Assembly (NCBI RefSeq): GCF_019733395.1
Contig: NZ_JAIHOO010000001.1
Span: 3,844,501 to 3,908,500 of the forward strand
Reading direction: 5' to 3'
Length of the DNA stretch: 64,000 nucleotides
Source: Lysobacter sp. BMK333-48F3
GTDB taxonomy: Bacteria > Pseudomonadota > Gammaproteobacteria > Xanthomonadales > Xanthomonadaceae
Part shown: positions 14,080 through 22,861 of the stretch, piece by piece
How the letters are laid out: the number at the start of each line of letters is the position of its first letter
Position numbering within the stretch: the first letter of the stretch is position 1
Notes under the pieces: model-generated
Told to the model about the DNA's origin: nothing
Database searches by the model: none
What the model saw: only the letters and a program-made list of their open reading frames with translations
Translations under genes and position numbers: made by a program

Positions 14080-14870
14080 GGTCCCCGAGTCCGTTCGACC
14101 TGATACCCGGTAATACGTCCGCTCTCGGGCACAACGGCCAGACTCACCAGGGTGGGGCGGCGAGCCCTCATTTGAAGAACGGATTTACCTTGGCTCACTT
14201 GGGCCCGGCCAGCCGAGGGCCGAGAGGTGAGGGCGCTGCTGGCTGCAGTCCGCCGTTCTCGACGCCCGCATAACGTCTTCCAGTTCATTGGCCGGCCAGG
14301 TTCTTTGCATCAAATCTTCGTTTTTGGCGGTGACGCGGCGGTAAGGCTCTTGTCGATCAAAGCCGATCCCTTGATCACGCGGGTTTGGGCGGCCTTTTGA
14401 CGATCGAGTAGGAGTAAGCGCAGTTGGCGTAGGAGCGGCGTCAGCCGCGACAACCGAAGTGGTTGACGCAAGCGCAACGATTGAAGCCCCGACCTGCGGG
14501 CTTCGGCCGTTTTGGGCGGTGCTTCTTTGCAGGCGGCGGTCGGCGGCCTCGACGATGGGAGGCTGCCTTGCTGCTTCTGCGCGTCCCGCGGTCGCGACTT
14601 GCGTCGCTCCTACCCTGAATCGGCCAGGCTGGGTTCCCGTCCGCCGTCCTCGCGCCCCTGCGTCAATCTGCCGCCCCGATCCGCACGATCGAGGACAGAA
14701 CCTGGCCGCGACCCGGCGTAGCCTGGGCGCTCGACCTACCGCCGCTGCGGCCCCGGCTTTCCCGCCGGTCGACGCCGTGTCGATTCGCGCCGGCGCGGTT
14801 CGTCGTTCCAGCAGAGGCCGCGCTCGTCCCCCGCGCGGCCATGCGCGATCGCCGTACAGGAGTTCCGACG
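14080..14870. repeat. Long gap with composite TAGGAGCGGCG repeat
   Basis: No supportable gene. A composite repeat occupies about 14428-14625. It opens with TAGGAGCGGCGTCAGCCGCG, continues through a GAAGCCC...GGGCTTC hairpin near 14485-14506, and closes with GCGTCGCTCCTAC near 14615. The same order of parts appears at 23.45-23.70 kb, so it is one element type rather than chance. The stretch 14080-14400 looks unrelated to coding sequence. The cassette promoter should lie just above 14058. Confidence 0.65.
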
Positions 14871-15077
14871 ATGCCCCGATACCTGCCGCTGGCGGCGGCG
14901 CTGCTGGCCCTGCCGCACCTGCTGATGGCCGCGTCCACGCACCGCGCCTCGCTGCCGCAGATGGTGGAGGCGTTCGAGTGCGCGCAACGCACGCCGCCGG
15001 CCGCCGCGGCGGCGCGCGACAAGCCGGCGCCGGTCGCGCCCGCGCGCCCCGCGCGGCGCCTGGCGCCGCACGGCTGA
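14871..15077 (+). CDS. Small exported protein, paralogue A
   Basis: 68 aa. AGGAG sits 8 bases before the ATG. A clear signal peptide or hydrophobic segment (YLPLAAALLALPHLLMAAS) is followed by a Pro/Ala/Arg-rich tail with one Cys. The first ~20 residues closely match those of the small gene at 19488 (both contain RYLP, AALLALPHLL), while the tails differ. The function is unknown. It sits 89 bases upstream of the truncated tadA copy at the left edge of the HNH-ATPase island. Confidence 0.55.
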   Translation: MPRYLPLAAALLALPHLLMAASTHRASLPQMVEAFECAQRTPPAAAAARDKPAPVAPARPARRLAPHG

Positions 15078-15166
15078 GCCCGGCGCATGCGGTGCGGGCA
15101 TCGCGCCGCTCGGGGATAATGTCCGTCGGAAGGCCGCGCTGCTGCGGCGAGAGCGGGTGCGGAGCA

Positions 15167-15679
15167 GTGAGCGAGCAGGACGACATCGACCAAGGCTGGA
15201 TGCGCCGCGCCCTGGCGCTGGCCGAGCGCGCCGAGCGCGAAGACGACGAGATCCCGGTCGGCGCGGTGCTGGTCTCGGCCGAGGGCGAGGTGCTCGGCGA
15301 AGGCTGGAACCGCAACATCGGCAGCCACAACCCCAGCGCCCATGCCGAAATCGTCGGCCTGCGCGAAGGCGGGCGCGCGATCGGCAACCATCGTCTGCTC
15401 GGCGCGACCTCGTACGTGACCCTGGAGCCCTGCGCGATGTGCGCGATACCGTGTACTCGTGAGGTAGGGTTCTGCCCTGGTCGCCTGCAGGGCGATGCTC
15501 GAGGAGCATGGATGTCCGCAGCCGCTGCGATCCCTTACGCTCGTCCGTGTTCCGTTTTTCACCGGCGCGCCGGCGTCGAGCGCGCCGGATGGCGGCTCCC
15601 ATTGGCTTTTCCGCCGCGCGCCGCCGGATGCGCGCGCCTGGCCATCGCCACCGAAGACAGGAGTGCGTCATGCGAATGA
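15167..15679 (+). pseudogene. Truncated duplicate of tadA with foreign tail
   Basis: From GTG 15167 to about 15447 the DNA is almost the same as the intact tadA at 21265-21551; only the first dozen codons are clearly diverged. It keeps HAE and PCAMC, so the catalytic motifs survive. At 15448 homology stops abruptly, after GCGCGAT in the PCAMC region, and the frame runs on into ~75 unrelated Arg/Ala-rich residues. Everything after the second zinc Cys (about 70 residues of TadA) is lost, so it is very unlikely to edit tRNA-Arg. It looks like a left-behind 5' fragment from a duplication or integration event. Confidence 0.8.
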
Positions 15680-15837
15680 TCACCCGCGCCAAGCTGCTCC
15701 TGACCCGCTGTTCGTTCGCGTTTGACCTGACCATCAGCTTGTCCGCGTTCGCGCGGCCGTGCTGCAGCAGCTGCGATGAGGGCCAACCCGATTCGCGTTG
15801 CTGGGCGATCTGCGCGCCGGGTTGCTGGTCGCGGTAA
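15670..15837 (+). CDS. Cysteine-rich small protein, possible peptide gene
   Basis: 55 aa, beginning just before the end of the tadA fragment frame. AGGAG lies 6 bases before the ATG, the best start signal in this gap. The N-terminus is basic then hydrophobic (MRMITRAKLLLTRC). The C-terminal 26 residues hold six of its seven cysteines, beginning RPCCSSCDEG and ending CAPGCWSR. This leader-like and Cys-rich-core layout recalls ribosomal peptide precursors or small metal-binding proteins. No modifying enzyme lies adjacent. It could also be a fortuitous ORF, since codon bias cannot be judged at this length. Confidence 0.4.
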   Translation: MRMITRAKLLLTRCSFAFDLTISLSAFARPCCSSCDEGQPDSRCWAICAPGCWSR

Positions 15838-15898
15838 CCGGGCAGGGGCGTGTGCGACCTCTGCCCGGAATAGCGTGCGTCCAGCTCGCTCGTTCGGG

Positions 15899-16837
15899 CT
15901 AGGCGAGCCGCTGCGCGAACTCTTTCAACCAGGTGCCGGCCATGGCCGAGTACGGCGCCTGCGGCTCGGCCATTGCGCGCATCCGGTCGATATGGCTTTG
16001 CTGCAACTGGCGCAGGCGCTGGGCGACGCTGGGCACGGGCGTCCCGGCGAATGCGGCGGCGTGCACCGGATCTTCGAGTTCTTCGATCATCGCGCTCAGC
16101 TCGATCACCGTGTCGCCGAGGAACTCCAATTGGCGCAGCGTGCGAGTGCGGTCCTGGACCAGCCCCAGCCGGTTGAGTCCGTAGGTCTGGATCGACACCG
16201 CGCCGCGCTCGGCGCTGCCACCGTGCGTCCTGGGCAAGGCCAGACCGATCGAGGGCGCGGGATCGACGTAAAAACCCAAGTGGAGGCTGGGCTCGTCGCG
16301 AGTAGGATCGAGCAACAACGGCCTCTCCAGGGCTAGATCGTCGTTCTTGGCGTTGGCGCGCACGCCGTGCGCCGGCAGCGGGAAACTGTCCTGCTTGCCG
16401 GAGTGGACTCGCCCACGGTTGGCGTTCTGCTGTTGCTGCAGCGCCTCCAGGCTGTCGTTGGCGACGGCTTGGACCTGCTTGCGTTTGCGGTTGCAGTCGA
16501 TGCAGCTCGGCAGCAGGTTGTCCCAGCGCATCGCCAGCCACCAGTAGCCGCGGTGCGCGAGATCCTCCTTGACCGCGGCCTTGGGGCGGTAATGCTCCAC
16601 GTCCATGGGCGCGTTGGCGGAGTAGAAGGTCTCGCAGTACGCGCACTTGCCGTGGAACAGCTGGTGCAGCAGCGCCTTGACCCTGTCGTTGCGATAAGCA
16701 TCGAAAGGAAAGCTGTCGTCCTTCTTGGCCCGGTCGGCGTAATGCTCTTCCGCGCGTTCCAACTCGGTTTTTCCATCCTTATCCTTGCGCTCCAGTTCGG
16801 CTGGCGGTTTGACGACGCCGCGATCGACCGCGCGCAT
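15899..16837 (-). CDS. HNH endonuclease, PtuB/TIGR02646-like
   Basis: 312 aa. The N-terminal HNH/zinc-finger domain is complete: KCAYCE (C65, C68), VEHYRPK (E81, H82), and WDNLLPSCIDCNRKRK (C112, C115, N116). This order is typical of the PtuB effector of Septu and of HNH proteins paired with ATPases in retron systems. The rest (about 130-312) is helical with an RPLLLDP segment that also occurs in the partner as SPLLLDP. It starts one base after the stop of the ATPase gene (TGA-G-ATG), so the two are translationally coupled. Probable role: DNA- or RNA-cutting effector released or directed by the ATPase upon phage infection; inferred from the family. Confidence 0.82.
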   Translation of the reverse strand: MRAVDRGVVKPPAELERKDKDGKTELERAEEHYADRAKKDDSFPFDAYRNDRVKALLHQLFHGKCAYCETFYSANAPMDVEHYRPKAAVKEDLAHRGYWWLAMRWDNLLPSCIDCNRKRKQVQAVANDSLEALQQQQNANRGRVHSGKQDSFPLPAHGVRANAKNDDLALERPLLLDPTRDEPSLHLGFYVDPAPSIGLALPRTHGGSAERGAVSIQTYGLNRLGLVQDRTRTLRQLEFLGDTVIELSAMIEELEDPVHAAAFAGTPVPSVAQRLRQLQQSHIDRMRAMAEPQAPYSAMAGTWLKEFAQRLA

Positions 16838-16838
16838 C

Positions 16839-19166
16839 TCAGGCCGCTCCCAGGATATCGATAATTCGTCGTTTGGTTTCCTCGCGCAGAGCGCGCAAGC
16901 GCAGCGCCGACGCAGCGCGGCGCTGGGTCAGGTATTCGGCGACCGCTTCCTGCACCAGCCTGTGCGCTTCCGAGCTGCCAACCGGCAAGGCGCTGGCGAT
17001 GTCCCGGCGGAATGCACCCACCGCCTCAGCTTCCTGCGGCAACAACACGCCGCCGTCTTTATGGCGCGCCAGCAGGTCGGCAACCTTAGCCATTTGCAGG
17101 TCCAGGTCGGACGAGTCGGTGGAGTGCAGTTGGAACAGGTCGGAGGTCAGTAACTGCTCGACGCGCAGTTCCGACAGCTTGGGCAGATCGTCAGCGCCAA
17201 GCGCCTCGACCCGGACTTGCGGCTCGCCTAGCCGGGCGCCTTCGACGGTGACGCGTTGCAGCACGATCACCTCGCCGTCCTCCATGCCGCGCAGGCACAA
17301 TGGGTCGTGGGTGGTGGCGATGAAGGTCATTTGCGGCAACGCCGCGCGCAGGCTGCGCATGATCCGCATCTTCCAGCGCGGATGCAGGTGGGCTTCGATC
17401 TCGTCGATCAGTATCACGCCGCGGGCGCTGGCCAGCGATTCAAAGTTCGGATATACGCGCTTGTCCATTAATCCTTTCATGATGTCGCAGACCATCGCCA
17501 GCACCGAGCGATAGCCCGAGGACACGGCGGATAGTGGCGTGCGGGTGAGCGGGGCGCCGTTTCCGCCGGTAACCACTTGGCAGCCGGTGGCGCCGCTGCG
17601 TTCGATAACTTCGAATTCGTCCTCCACCGACAGGATGGGGCGCAGCGCGCGGATAGCCATGGCGAACTTGGACTCGTCCAGGTTTTTCAGCCAGGATTCG
17701 GGATTGTCCAGCACGTTGCCGTGGAACAGGTTGCGGACATAGCGCTCGGGCCGATACGCGGAGACGCTCTGCTGAAACTGGCGGAAAGCGCCGTAGGCGA
17801 AGACCGGAGTGAGGTCGGCGCCCGGTTCGGGGCCTTGCGCGGTGCCGTCCGCGTGCAGCGTCAGCGTACGGGTATCGCCTTCGCTCAGCCGGATGCGTAC
17901 TTGCGCGTAGTTCGGGGTATGCCAATGATCTCCGCCGAGTTGCTCGGGGCGCAGTACGAACGCGTCCGGCAGCAGCTTCAGTCCTTTGCGTGCGTCGCTG
18001 TCGGCCAGGGTCAGGGCGATCGCCTCCAGTAAGGAGCTTTTGCCGGCGGAGTTTTCGCCGAGAATCAACAGCGCCGGCGCGCGTTCGTCTTCCGGGCCCT
18101 CGCTTGGCGTCGGCGCCGGCGGCATGGCCACGTCGAGGGAACGGATCGACTTGAAGTGCTGCAGTTCGATGCCCGCGATGCGTTGGGCGCTGGTTCGCCT
18201 GGCGACTTGCTTGAGCTCGACGGGGTGGATCGGAACCAACGCGTCGAGCCGATCGATGGCCGATTCGAACTGTTCCGGCATGTCCGACCGTCCATAGGCG
18301 TCCATGTAGAAACGATGGATCGCGGCGGGCGACAAGGCCGTGGCCGGCTTGCGATTGGCCGCTTTGAGGACCGCGCGGGCGATCCGGCGCAGCAACAAGT
18401 ACCAGACGCCGCCGAACTCCATGTTCTGGAAGTCGAAGAGTTCGATGAAACGCGGATTCTTTTGCGCGTTCACGGAGTGTGCCGGTCCCCGCGCCTGGAT
18501 CTGATCGAGCAGCCGATCCACCAACAACATCAAGTGGCGCTGGCGCGTCTCGATCAGATCGAAGCGGTCCAGGCGGAAATGCGCGACCGTCTGACGGCCG
18601 CTGGGCGAGATGCCCAGCAGCTGCCCGTCCAAAGACACGCCCAGGCTATTGTGGAAATTGTAGGTGCTGCATGGATCCAGCAGCAACGGACTCTCGTCGG
18701 GCGGCGCGCGCCAGATGCCGATGGAGTCCAGGACATAAGCGTCGAACTCCGGCTGGCGCGGCAGCGGCGCGCGCCGGCTGCGCTTGACCGGGAAATAGTG
18801 GGGTTCTGTCGGACGGCAGTCCGCGCAGATGGGATAGAAGTTGTTCCAGGCGTGGGCGAGCCACAGGTAGTAAAGATGCGCGTCGGGCGAATCGTAGTGC
18901 GGGAGCGCTTCGCCCGGCGGCCGAAAGCGATGCACGGAGGTGGGGGTCGCCGATTCGCAGAACGCGCATTTGCCCCGGAATAGGCGGCGCAAGGCGTCTG
19001 TCATCGAGGTGTGTTCGAGGTCGAGCGCCAATCGCGGTGGCGAAGTCTGTCGCCGTTTTTCTTCGTTGAAATAAAGGTACTCGCCGACGATCAGGCGCTC
19101 TTGATCGGCCTGCGACTGACGCAGGATCCACGGCGGCGGTTCCGTCCCCCGGTCGAAGCGTTGCAT
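16839..19166 (-). CDS. HNH-like domain fused to ABC/AAA ATPase, Septu-like
   Basis: 775 aa. Residues about 60-130 form a second HNH-like domain: KCAFCES (C67, C70), VHRFRPPG (H79), NNFYPICADC (C114, C117). The final CN of active HNH proteins is replaced by CR, so this copy may bind rather than cut. From about 330 an ABC/SMC-type ATPase follows: Walker A GENSAGKSS (370-378), signature-like SSGYRS (549-554), Walker B VILIDEIEAHLHP (D588, E589) and the switch His in TTHDP (620). The C-terminal ~90 residues are helical. PtuA proteins are normally ATPase only; the HNH fusion is the unusual part. First gene of the pair, with a GGGGGA ribosome site. It has no reverse transcriptase next to it, so it is not a retron. 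Confidence 0.83.
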   Translation of the reverse strand: MQRFDRGTEPPPWILRQSQADQERLIVGEYLYFNEEKRRQTSPPRLALDLEHTSMTDALRRLFRGKCAFCESATPTSVHRFRPPGEALPHYDSPDAHLYYLWLAHAWNNFYPICADCRPTEPHYFPVKRSRRAPLPRQPEFDAYVLDSIGIWRAPPDESPLLLDPCSTYNFHNSLGVSLDGQLLGISPSGRQTVAHFRLDRFDLIETRQRHLMLLVDRLLDQIQARGPAHSVNAQKNPRFIELFDFQNMEFGGVWYLLLRRIARAVLKAANRKPATALSPAAIHRFYMDAYGRSDMPEQFESAIDRLDALVPIHPVELKQVARRTSAQRIAGIELQHFKSIRSLDVAMPPAPTPSEGPEDERAPALLILGENSAGKSSLLEAIALTLADSDARKGLKLLPDAFVLRPEQLGGDHWHTPNYAQVRIRLSEGDTRTLTLHADGTAQGPEPGADLTPVFAYGAFRQFQQSVSAYRPERYVRNLFHGNVLDNPESWLKNLDESKFAMAIRALRPILSVEDEFEVIERSGATGCQVVTGGNGAPLTRTPLSAVSSGYRSVLAMVCDIMKGLMDKRVYPNFESLASARGVILIDEIEAHLHPRWKMRIMRSLRAALPQMTFIATTHDPLCLRGMEDGEVIVLQRVTVEGARLGEPQVRVEALGADDLPKLSELRVEQLLTSDLFQLHSTDSSDLDLQMAKVADLLARHKDGGVLLPQEAEAVGAFRRDIASALPVGSSEAHRLVQEAVAEYLTQRRAASALRLRALREETKRRIIDILGAA

Positions 19167-19487
19167 GGTTCCCCCTGTGCGACGGCGTTTCCCTGCGGCC
19201 CGGAGCCGGCAAGCCGTGGCTCGGAAACAGCTCCGGGCTAGATCGAATCGTATCCTGAACGGGCCGGGACAGGGCGGTCCGCAGGGGGCGCCTCCGATCA
19301 GCGCGGCGCGGCTGCCGGGCTCGCGCCATTTTCATCAATTAGGGCAATTATGGACCGCAATACCTCTTAGCCCAGTGGCACTGCAGACAGCCGCGCGGTG
19401 TTGTCGATTTCGCGGATTCCGGTTCGTCGTCTGGTTATGAGCCGACCCATGCACCGCGGCCGGCGGTTTCCCGACCTGGAGAGACTC

Positions 19488-19730
19488 ATGGACAGATACC
19501 TGCCGATCACCGCGGCGCTGTTGGCGCTGCCACATCTGTTGTCGATCGCAGCGTCCAGCAACGCGCCCACCGCCGCGGCTTCGGCGCACCCCCCGCGCGC
19601 GGTGTCGGCGCCTGCCGTCGTCACGGCGGCGCATTGCGCGATGGTTTCGCCGCGTGTGCAAGCTGTTGCGCGCGCGCCCTCGCGCACGGGCGTCGTCGGT
19701 TTCGCACAGCAGTCATACTTGCGACGCTGA
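19488..19730 (+). CDS. Small exported protein, paralogue B
   Basis: 80 aa. GGAG lies 6 bases before the ATG. A hydrophobic N-terminus (RYLPITAALLALPHLLSIAAS) is nearly the same as that of the small gene at 14871. The mature part is Ala/Pro/Val-rich with a single Cys. The function is unknown. The two copies bracket the HNH-ATPase pair, and the nucleotide match is limited to the first ~60 bases, so the duplication is older than that of tadA. It ends 7 bases before the convergent tetR-type gene. Confidence 0.5.
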   Translation: MDRYLPITAALLALPHLLSIAASSNAPTAAASAHPPRAVSAPAVVTAAHCAMVSPRVQAVARAPSRTGVVGFAQQSYLRR

Positions 19731-19737
19731 GCGCGGT

Positions 19738-20460
19738 TCAGTCGGCCGGCCAGGCGCGCAGCGCGGTGCGCAGCACGTCGCGCAGTTGCGCCGCATCAGC
19801 GCCGTCGCGGGCCTGGATCGACAGCCCCTGCACCACGGTCGAGAGGAACTTGGCTAGCGCCGCGGCGTCCGCTTCGGCGGCGACATCGCCCTCGCGCTGG
19901 CCGCGCTCGATGCGTTCACGGAAGCCCGCTTCGATGCCGGCGCGATGTGCGGCCAGTTCCTCGCGCAACTGCGCCGCCGTGTCGCCGAAGCCACCGGTCT
20001 CGGCCGCCACCAGCATGCAGCCCGAGCGGGTAGGGTGGTCGGCGAATCCGTCTGCGATTGCGTCGAACAGGCGCTCGAAGGCTGCGTATGCGCTCAGGCC
20101 GGGCGTGGTCAAGGCTTGCCCGCGCTCGCGACGGAACTGCTGCAGGTACCGTTGCAGCGCGGTGCGGAACAGTGCCTCCTTGCTGCCGAACACCGCGTAG
20201 AGGCTGGGCGCGCTGACGCCGACGGCGGCGGTGAGATCGCTGATCGATGTCGCTTCGAAGCCGCGCTGCCAAAACAACTGCATCGCCGTTTCCAGCGCTT
20301 GCTCGCGATCGAAGCCGCGGGGGCGACCACGCTGGCGGCGCGCCGCTGGCGCGGTCGTTTCGTCCTCGGTCGAAGCGGCATGGCGGGGGGGCGAAACGAG
20401 GTCGGTGCCGGGCACGGCCCCTCTGCCGGATCGCTCCGGATCTGCATCGCTTAATTTCAT
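19738..20460 (-). CDS. TetR/AcrR family transcriptional regulator
   Basis: 240 aa as drawn. The HTH domain begins at RGRPRGFDREQALETAM and continues through ISDLTAAVGVSAPSLYAVFGSKEALF, the classic TetR helix-turn-helix. A ~45-residue N-terminal extension precedes it, so the true start may be a GTG/ATG further in. The C-terminal ligand domain contains TRSGCMLVAAETG, a stretch often seen in regulators with a DUF1993 or oxidoreductase neighbour. It is divergent from the DUF1993 gene 119 bases away and probably represses both. Confidence 0.88.
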   Translation of the reverse strand: MKLSDADPERSGRGAVPGTDLVSPPRHAASTEDETTAPAARRQRGRPRGFDREQALETAMQLFWQRGFEATSISDLTAAVGVSAPSLYAVFGSKEALFRTALQRYLQQFRRERGQALTTPGLSAYAAFERLFDAIADGFADHPTRSGCMLVAAETGGFGDTAAQLREELAAHRAGIEAGFRERIERGQREGDVAAEADAAALAKFLSTVVQGLSIQARDGADAAQLRDVLRTALRAWPAD

Positions 20461-20472
20461 AGCGATCGATAT
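20459..20472. promoter_or_regulatory. Candidate TetR operator
   Basis: ATAGCGATCGATAT is a near-palindrome (12 of 14 positions symmetric) overlapping the drawn start of the tetR-type gene and the divergent promoter region of the DUF1993 gene. Palindromes of this size in the divergent gap are typical targets of local TetR repressors. The AT-rich ATTAAATTAG and TTGACC follow at 20471-20486. Confidence 0.4.
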
Positions 20473-20579
20473 TAAATTAGTTGACCGGTGCCGTGCAAGC
20501 GCTCAGACTCAGACGGCCCGCGCCGTCTCGCGGGTCTTCCGCGACTTCTGTTTCCCCGCCACGCAAACTGGAAACCTCC

Positions 20580-21089
20580 ATGAGCCTTTCGCTCTACGAC
20601 ATCTCCGTGCCCGCGTTCCAGCGCGGCCTTGACGTGCTCTTGCACCTGCTCGATAAGAGCGTCGCCCATGTCCGCGAGCAGGGCGGCACCCCCGCGCAGT
20701 TGCTGACCGGCCAGCTGGCGCCGGACATGTACACCCTGATCGGCCAGGTCCAATCGGCAAGCGATGCGGCCAAGTTCGGCGCCGCGCGCCTGGCTGGCAT
20801 CGTGCCGCCGAGCTTTCCCGACACCGAGACCACGCTGGAGGAATTGCGCGAGCGCATCGCCCAGACCCAGGAATTCCTGCGCACTGTGAGCCCGCAGAGC
20901 ATGGATGGGCAGGAAGAGCGCGAGATCGTGATCCGTCCCGGCGGTCGCGAACTGAGCTTCGTCGCCCGCGACTACATTCGCGGTTTCGTGCTGCCGAACT
21001 TCTATTTCCACCTCACCACCGCCTACGGCATCCTGCGCCACCTCGGCGTGCCGCTGGGTAAGATGGACTATCTGCGCGGCGCAGCCTGA
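20580..21089 (+). CDS. DUF1993 family protein
   Basis: 169 aa. It matches DUF1993 from end to end: the start MSLSLYDISVPAFQRGL, the QLAPDMYTLIGQVQ helix, FPDTETTLEELRERI, and the late LPNFYFHLTTAYGILRHLGVPLGK. The fold is expected to be a DinB-like four-helix bundle; the reaction is unknown. It is probably controlled by the divergent TetR regulator. The intact tadA lies 175 bases downstream. Confidence 0.88.
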   Translation: MSLSLYDISVPAFQRGLDVLLHLLDKSVAHVREQGGTPAQLLTGQLAPDMYTLIGQVQSASDAAKFGAARLAGIVPPSFPDTETTLEELRERIAQTQEFLRTVSPQSMDGQEEREIVIRPGGRELSFVARDYIRGFVLPNFYFHLTTAYGILRHLGVPLGKMDYLRGAA

Positions 21090-21219
21090 GTGCGTCGGCC
21101 GCGCCGCCGCGGGCGCATGGCGCGCGCATTCGCCGCGATCGCTTAGCAGAGTGGCATCGCACGTTCGCATCCGCCCGCGAGTGCGAGGCGGGTGCGGGCG
21201 CGGCGCGGCTGCACCATAA

Positions 21220-21759
<540 letters not shown>

Positions 21760-21763
21760 CGCG

Positions 21764-22243
21764 TCACGGCCGGCGCGGGTTGTCGCGGTCGAACTCGCGC
21801 TTCACCTCGGCGTCGAGCATGGTCACGCTCATCCGCGCCTCGCGGCCGAGGTTGACCGAGGCCGCCAGCACCAGCAGCACGCCGCACATCGCCAGCCCGG
21901 TCGGCACGCCGCGCAGGTAGCGGAATTCGGTGAACTGGTCGATGCCGATCGCCAGGCTGGTGGCGACGAAGGCGGTCATCGCGCCGTACAGCAACTGCAG
22001 GCAGATCAGCACCAGCCGCACCCGCCGCCGGTGCAGGATGATGCGCGCTTCCAGATAGACCCGGGTCGCTTCGTCGCTGGTCGCTTCCAGGGTCGCCAAC
22101 TGTTGGCGCAGGCGGTCGACGATGCGCGCCAGGCGGTTGTTCGACGACACCAGCAGCGAGGCGGTGGCGGTCAGGAAGAACGCCGGGGTGATCATCGCCG
22201 AGACCACGCTGTAGTGCTGGCTCAGTTGCAGCGGGTCGGCCAT
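21764..22243 (-). CDS. DUF2721 membrane protein A
   Basis: 159 aa. It has the DUF2721 pattern: hydrophobic [29 protein letters not shown] near the start, then two further membrane segments (about 80-105 and 110-130) and a charged C-terminus. The family is inner-membrane and of unknown function. A second copy lies just upstream on the same strand. Its end is 4 bases from the end of the convergent tadA. Confidence 0.85.
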   Translation of the reverse strand: MADPLQLSQHYSVVSAMITPAFFLTATASLLVSSNNRLARIVDRLRQQLATLEATSDEATRVYLEARIILHRRRVRLVLICLQLLYGAMTAFVATSLAIGIDQFTEFRYLRGVPTGLAMCGVLLVLAASVNLGREARMSVTMLDAEVKREFDRDNPRRP

Positions 22244-22306
22244 GGTGGGTTCCGGAGGCGGCGGGAGGGGCGAGGGCGATGACGGGGCAACGGCGGCGGA
22301 CGCAGA

Positions 22307-22792
22307 TCAGGCGCGCGGCTTGGCCCAGCGCTTCATCGCGCTGGCGTGACCGTGGTCCATCTCTTCGTTGACCGCTTCGACCGCGAGCGCGGATTCGCGC
22401 GCCAGCAGCAGGCTGGCGGCGAACATCGCCAGCACGCCCAGCGCGGCCAGCACGGTCGGGATCGCGCCCAGCCGGTAGCCGAGGAAGGCGTCGCCGGCGA
22501 CGCTGAGGCTGGTGCCGACGAAGAAGCTGATCGCGGTGTACAGCAGCTGGCTGCCGCGCAGGATGATCCGGCTGCGGCGTTTCTGGCGCAGGATGTGGCG
22601 CTCGATCAGCTCGCGCTCCTCGGCGTCCTCGGTTTCGGCCAGCTCCTTCAGCAGCACCCGGGCGCGGTCGATGACCCGGGCCAGGCGGTTGTTGGCCGAC
22701 AGCAGCAGCGAGGCGGTCGCGGTCAGGAAGAACGCGGGGGCCAGCATCGCGGTCAGGATCGCGTAGTGGGCGTAGGCGGCGGTCTGGCTCAT
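22307..22792 (-). CDS. DUF2721 membrane protein B
   Basis: 161 aa, paralogue of the next gene downstream. Both carry the [28 protein letters not shown] core, and this one has [19 protein letters not shown] before its second membrane segment. Tandem copies 63 bases apart suggest an ancient duplication and one transcript, possibly a heteromer in the inner membrane. The start at 22792 was chosen for alignment with copy A. It is divergent from orn. Confidence 0.84.
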   Translation of the reverse strand: MSQTAAYAHYAILTAMLAPAFFLTATASLLLSANNRLARVIDRARVLLKELAETEDAEERELIERHILRQKRRSRIILRGSQLLYTAISFFVGTSLSVAGDAFLGYRLGAIPTVLAALGVLAMFAASLLLARESALAVEAVNEEMDHGHASAMKRWAKPRA

Positions 22793-22861
22793 TGCGGTGC
22801 GCAAGGCGGGGCGGAGGGGCTGTCGGCTATCATGCCGCGACACGGACACGACGGCGAGGCT

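Noticed and set aside
14459..15166. Long upstream extension of the tadA fragment frame
   Set aside because: Frame stays open by base composition only; the GTG at 15167 matches the intact gene start.
15899..19166. Retron
   Set aside because: HNH and ATPase pairs occur in retrons, but there is no reverse transcriptase or msr/msd-like inverted repeat next to the pair.
16839..19166. OLD-family TOPRIM nuclease
   Set aside because: No TOPRIM motif follows the ATPase; the C-terminus is helical only.
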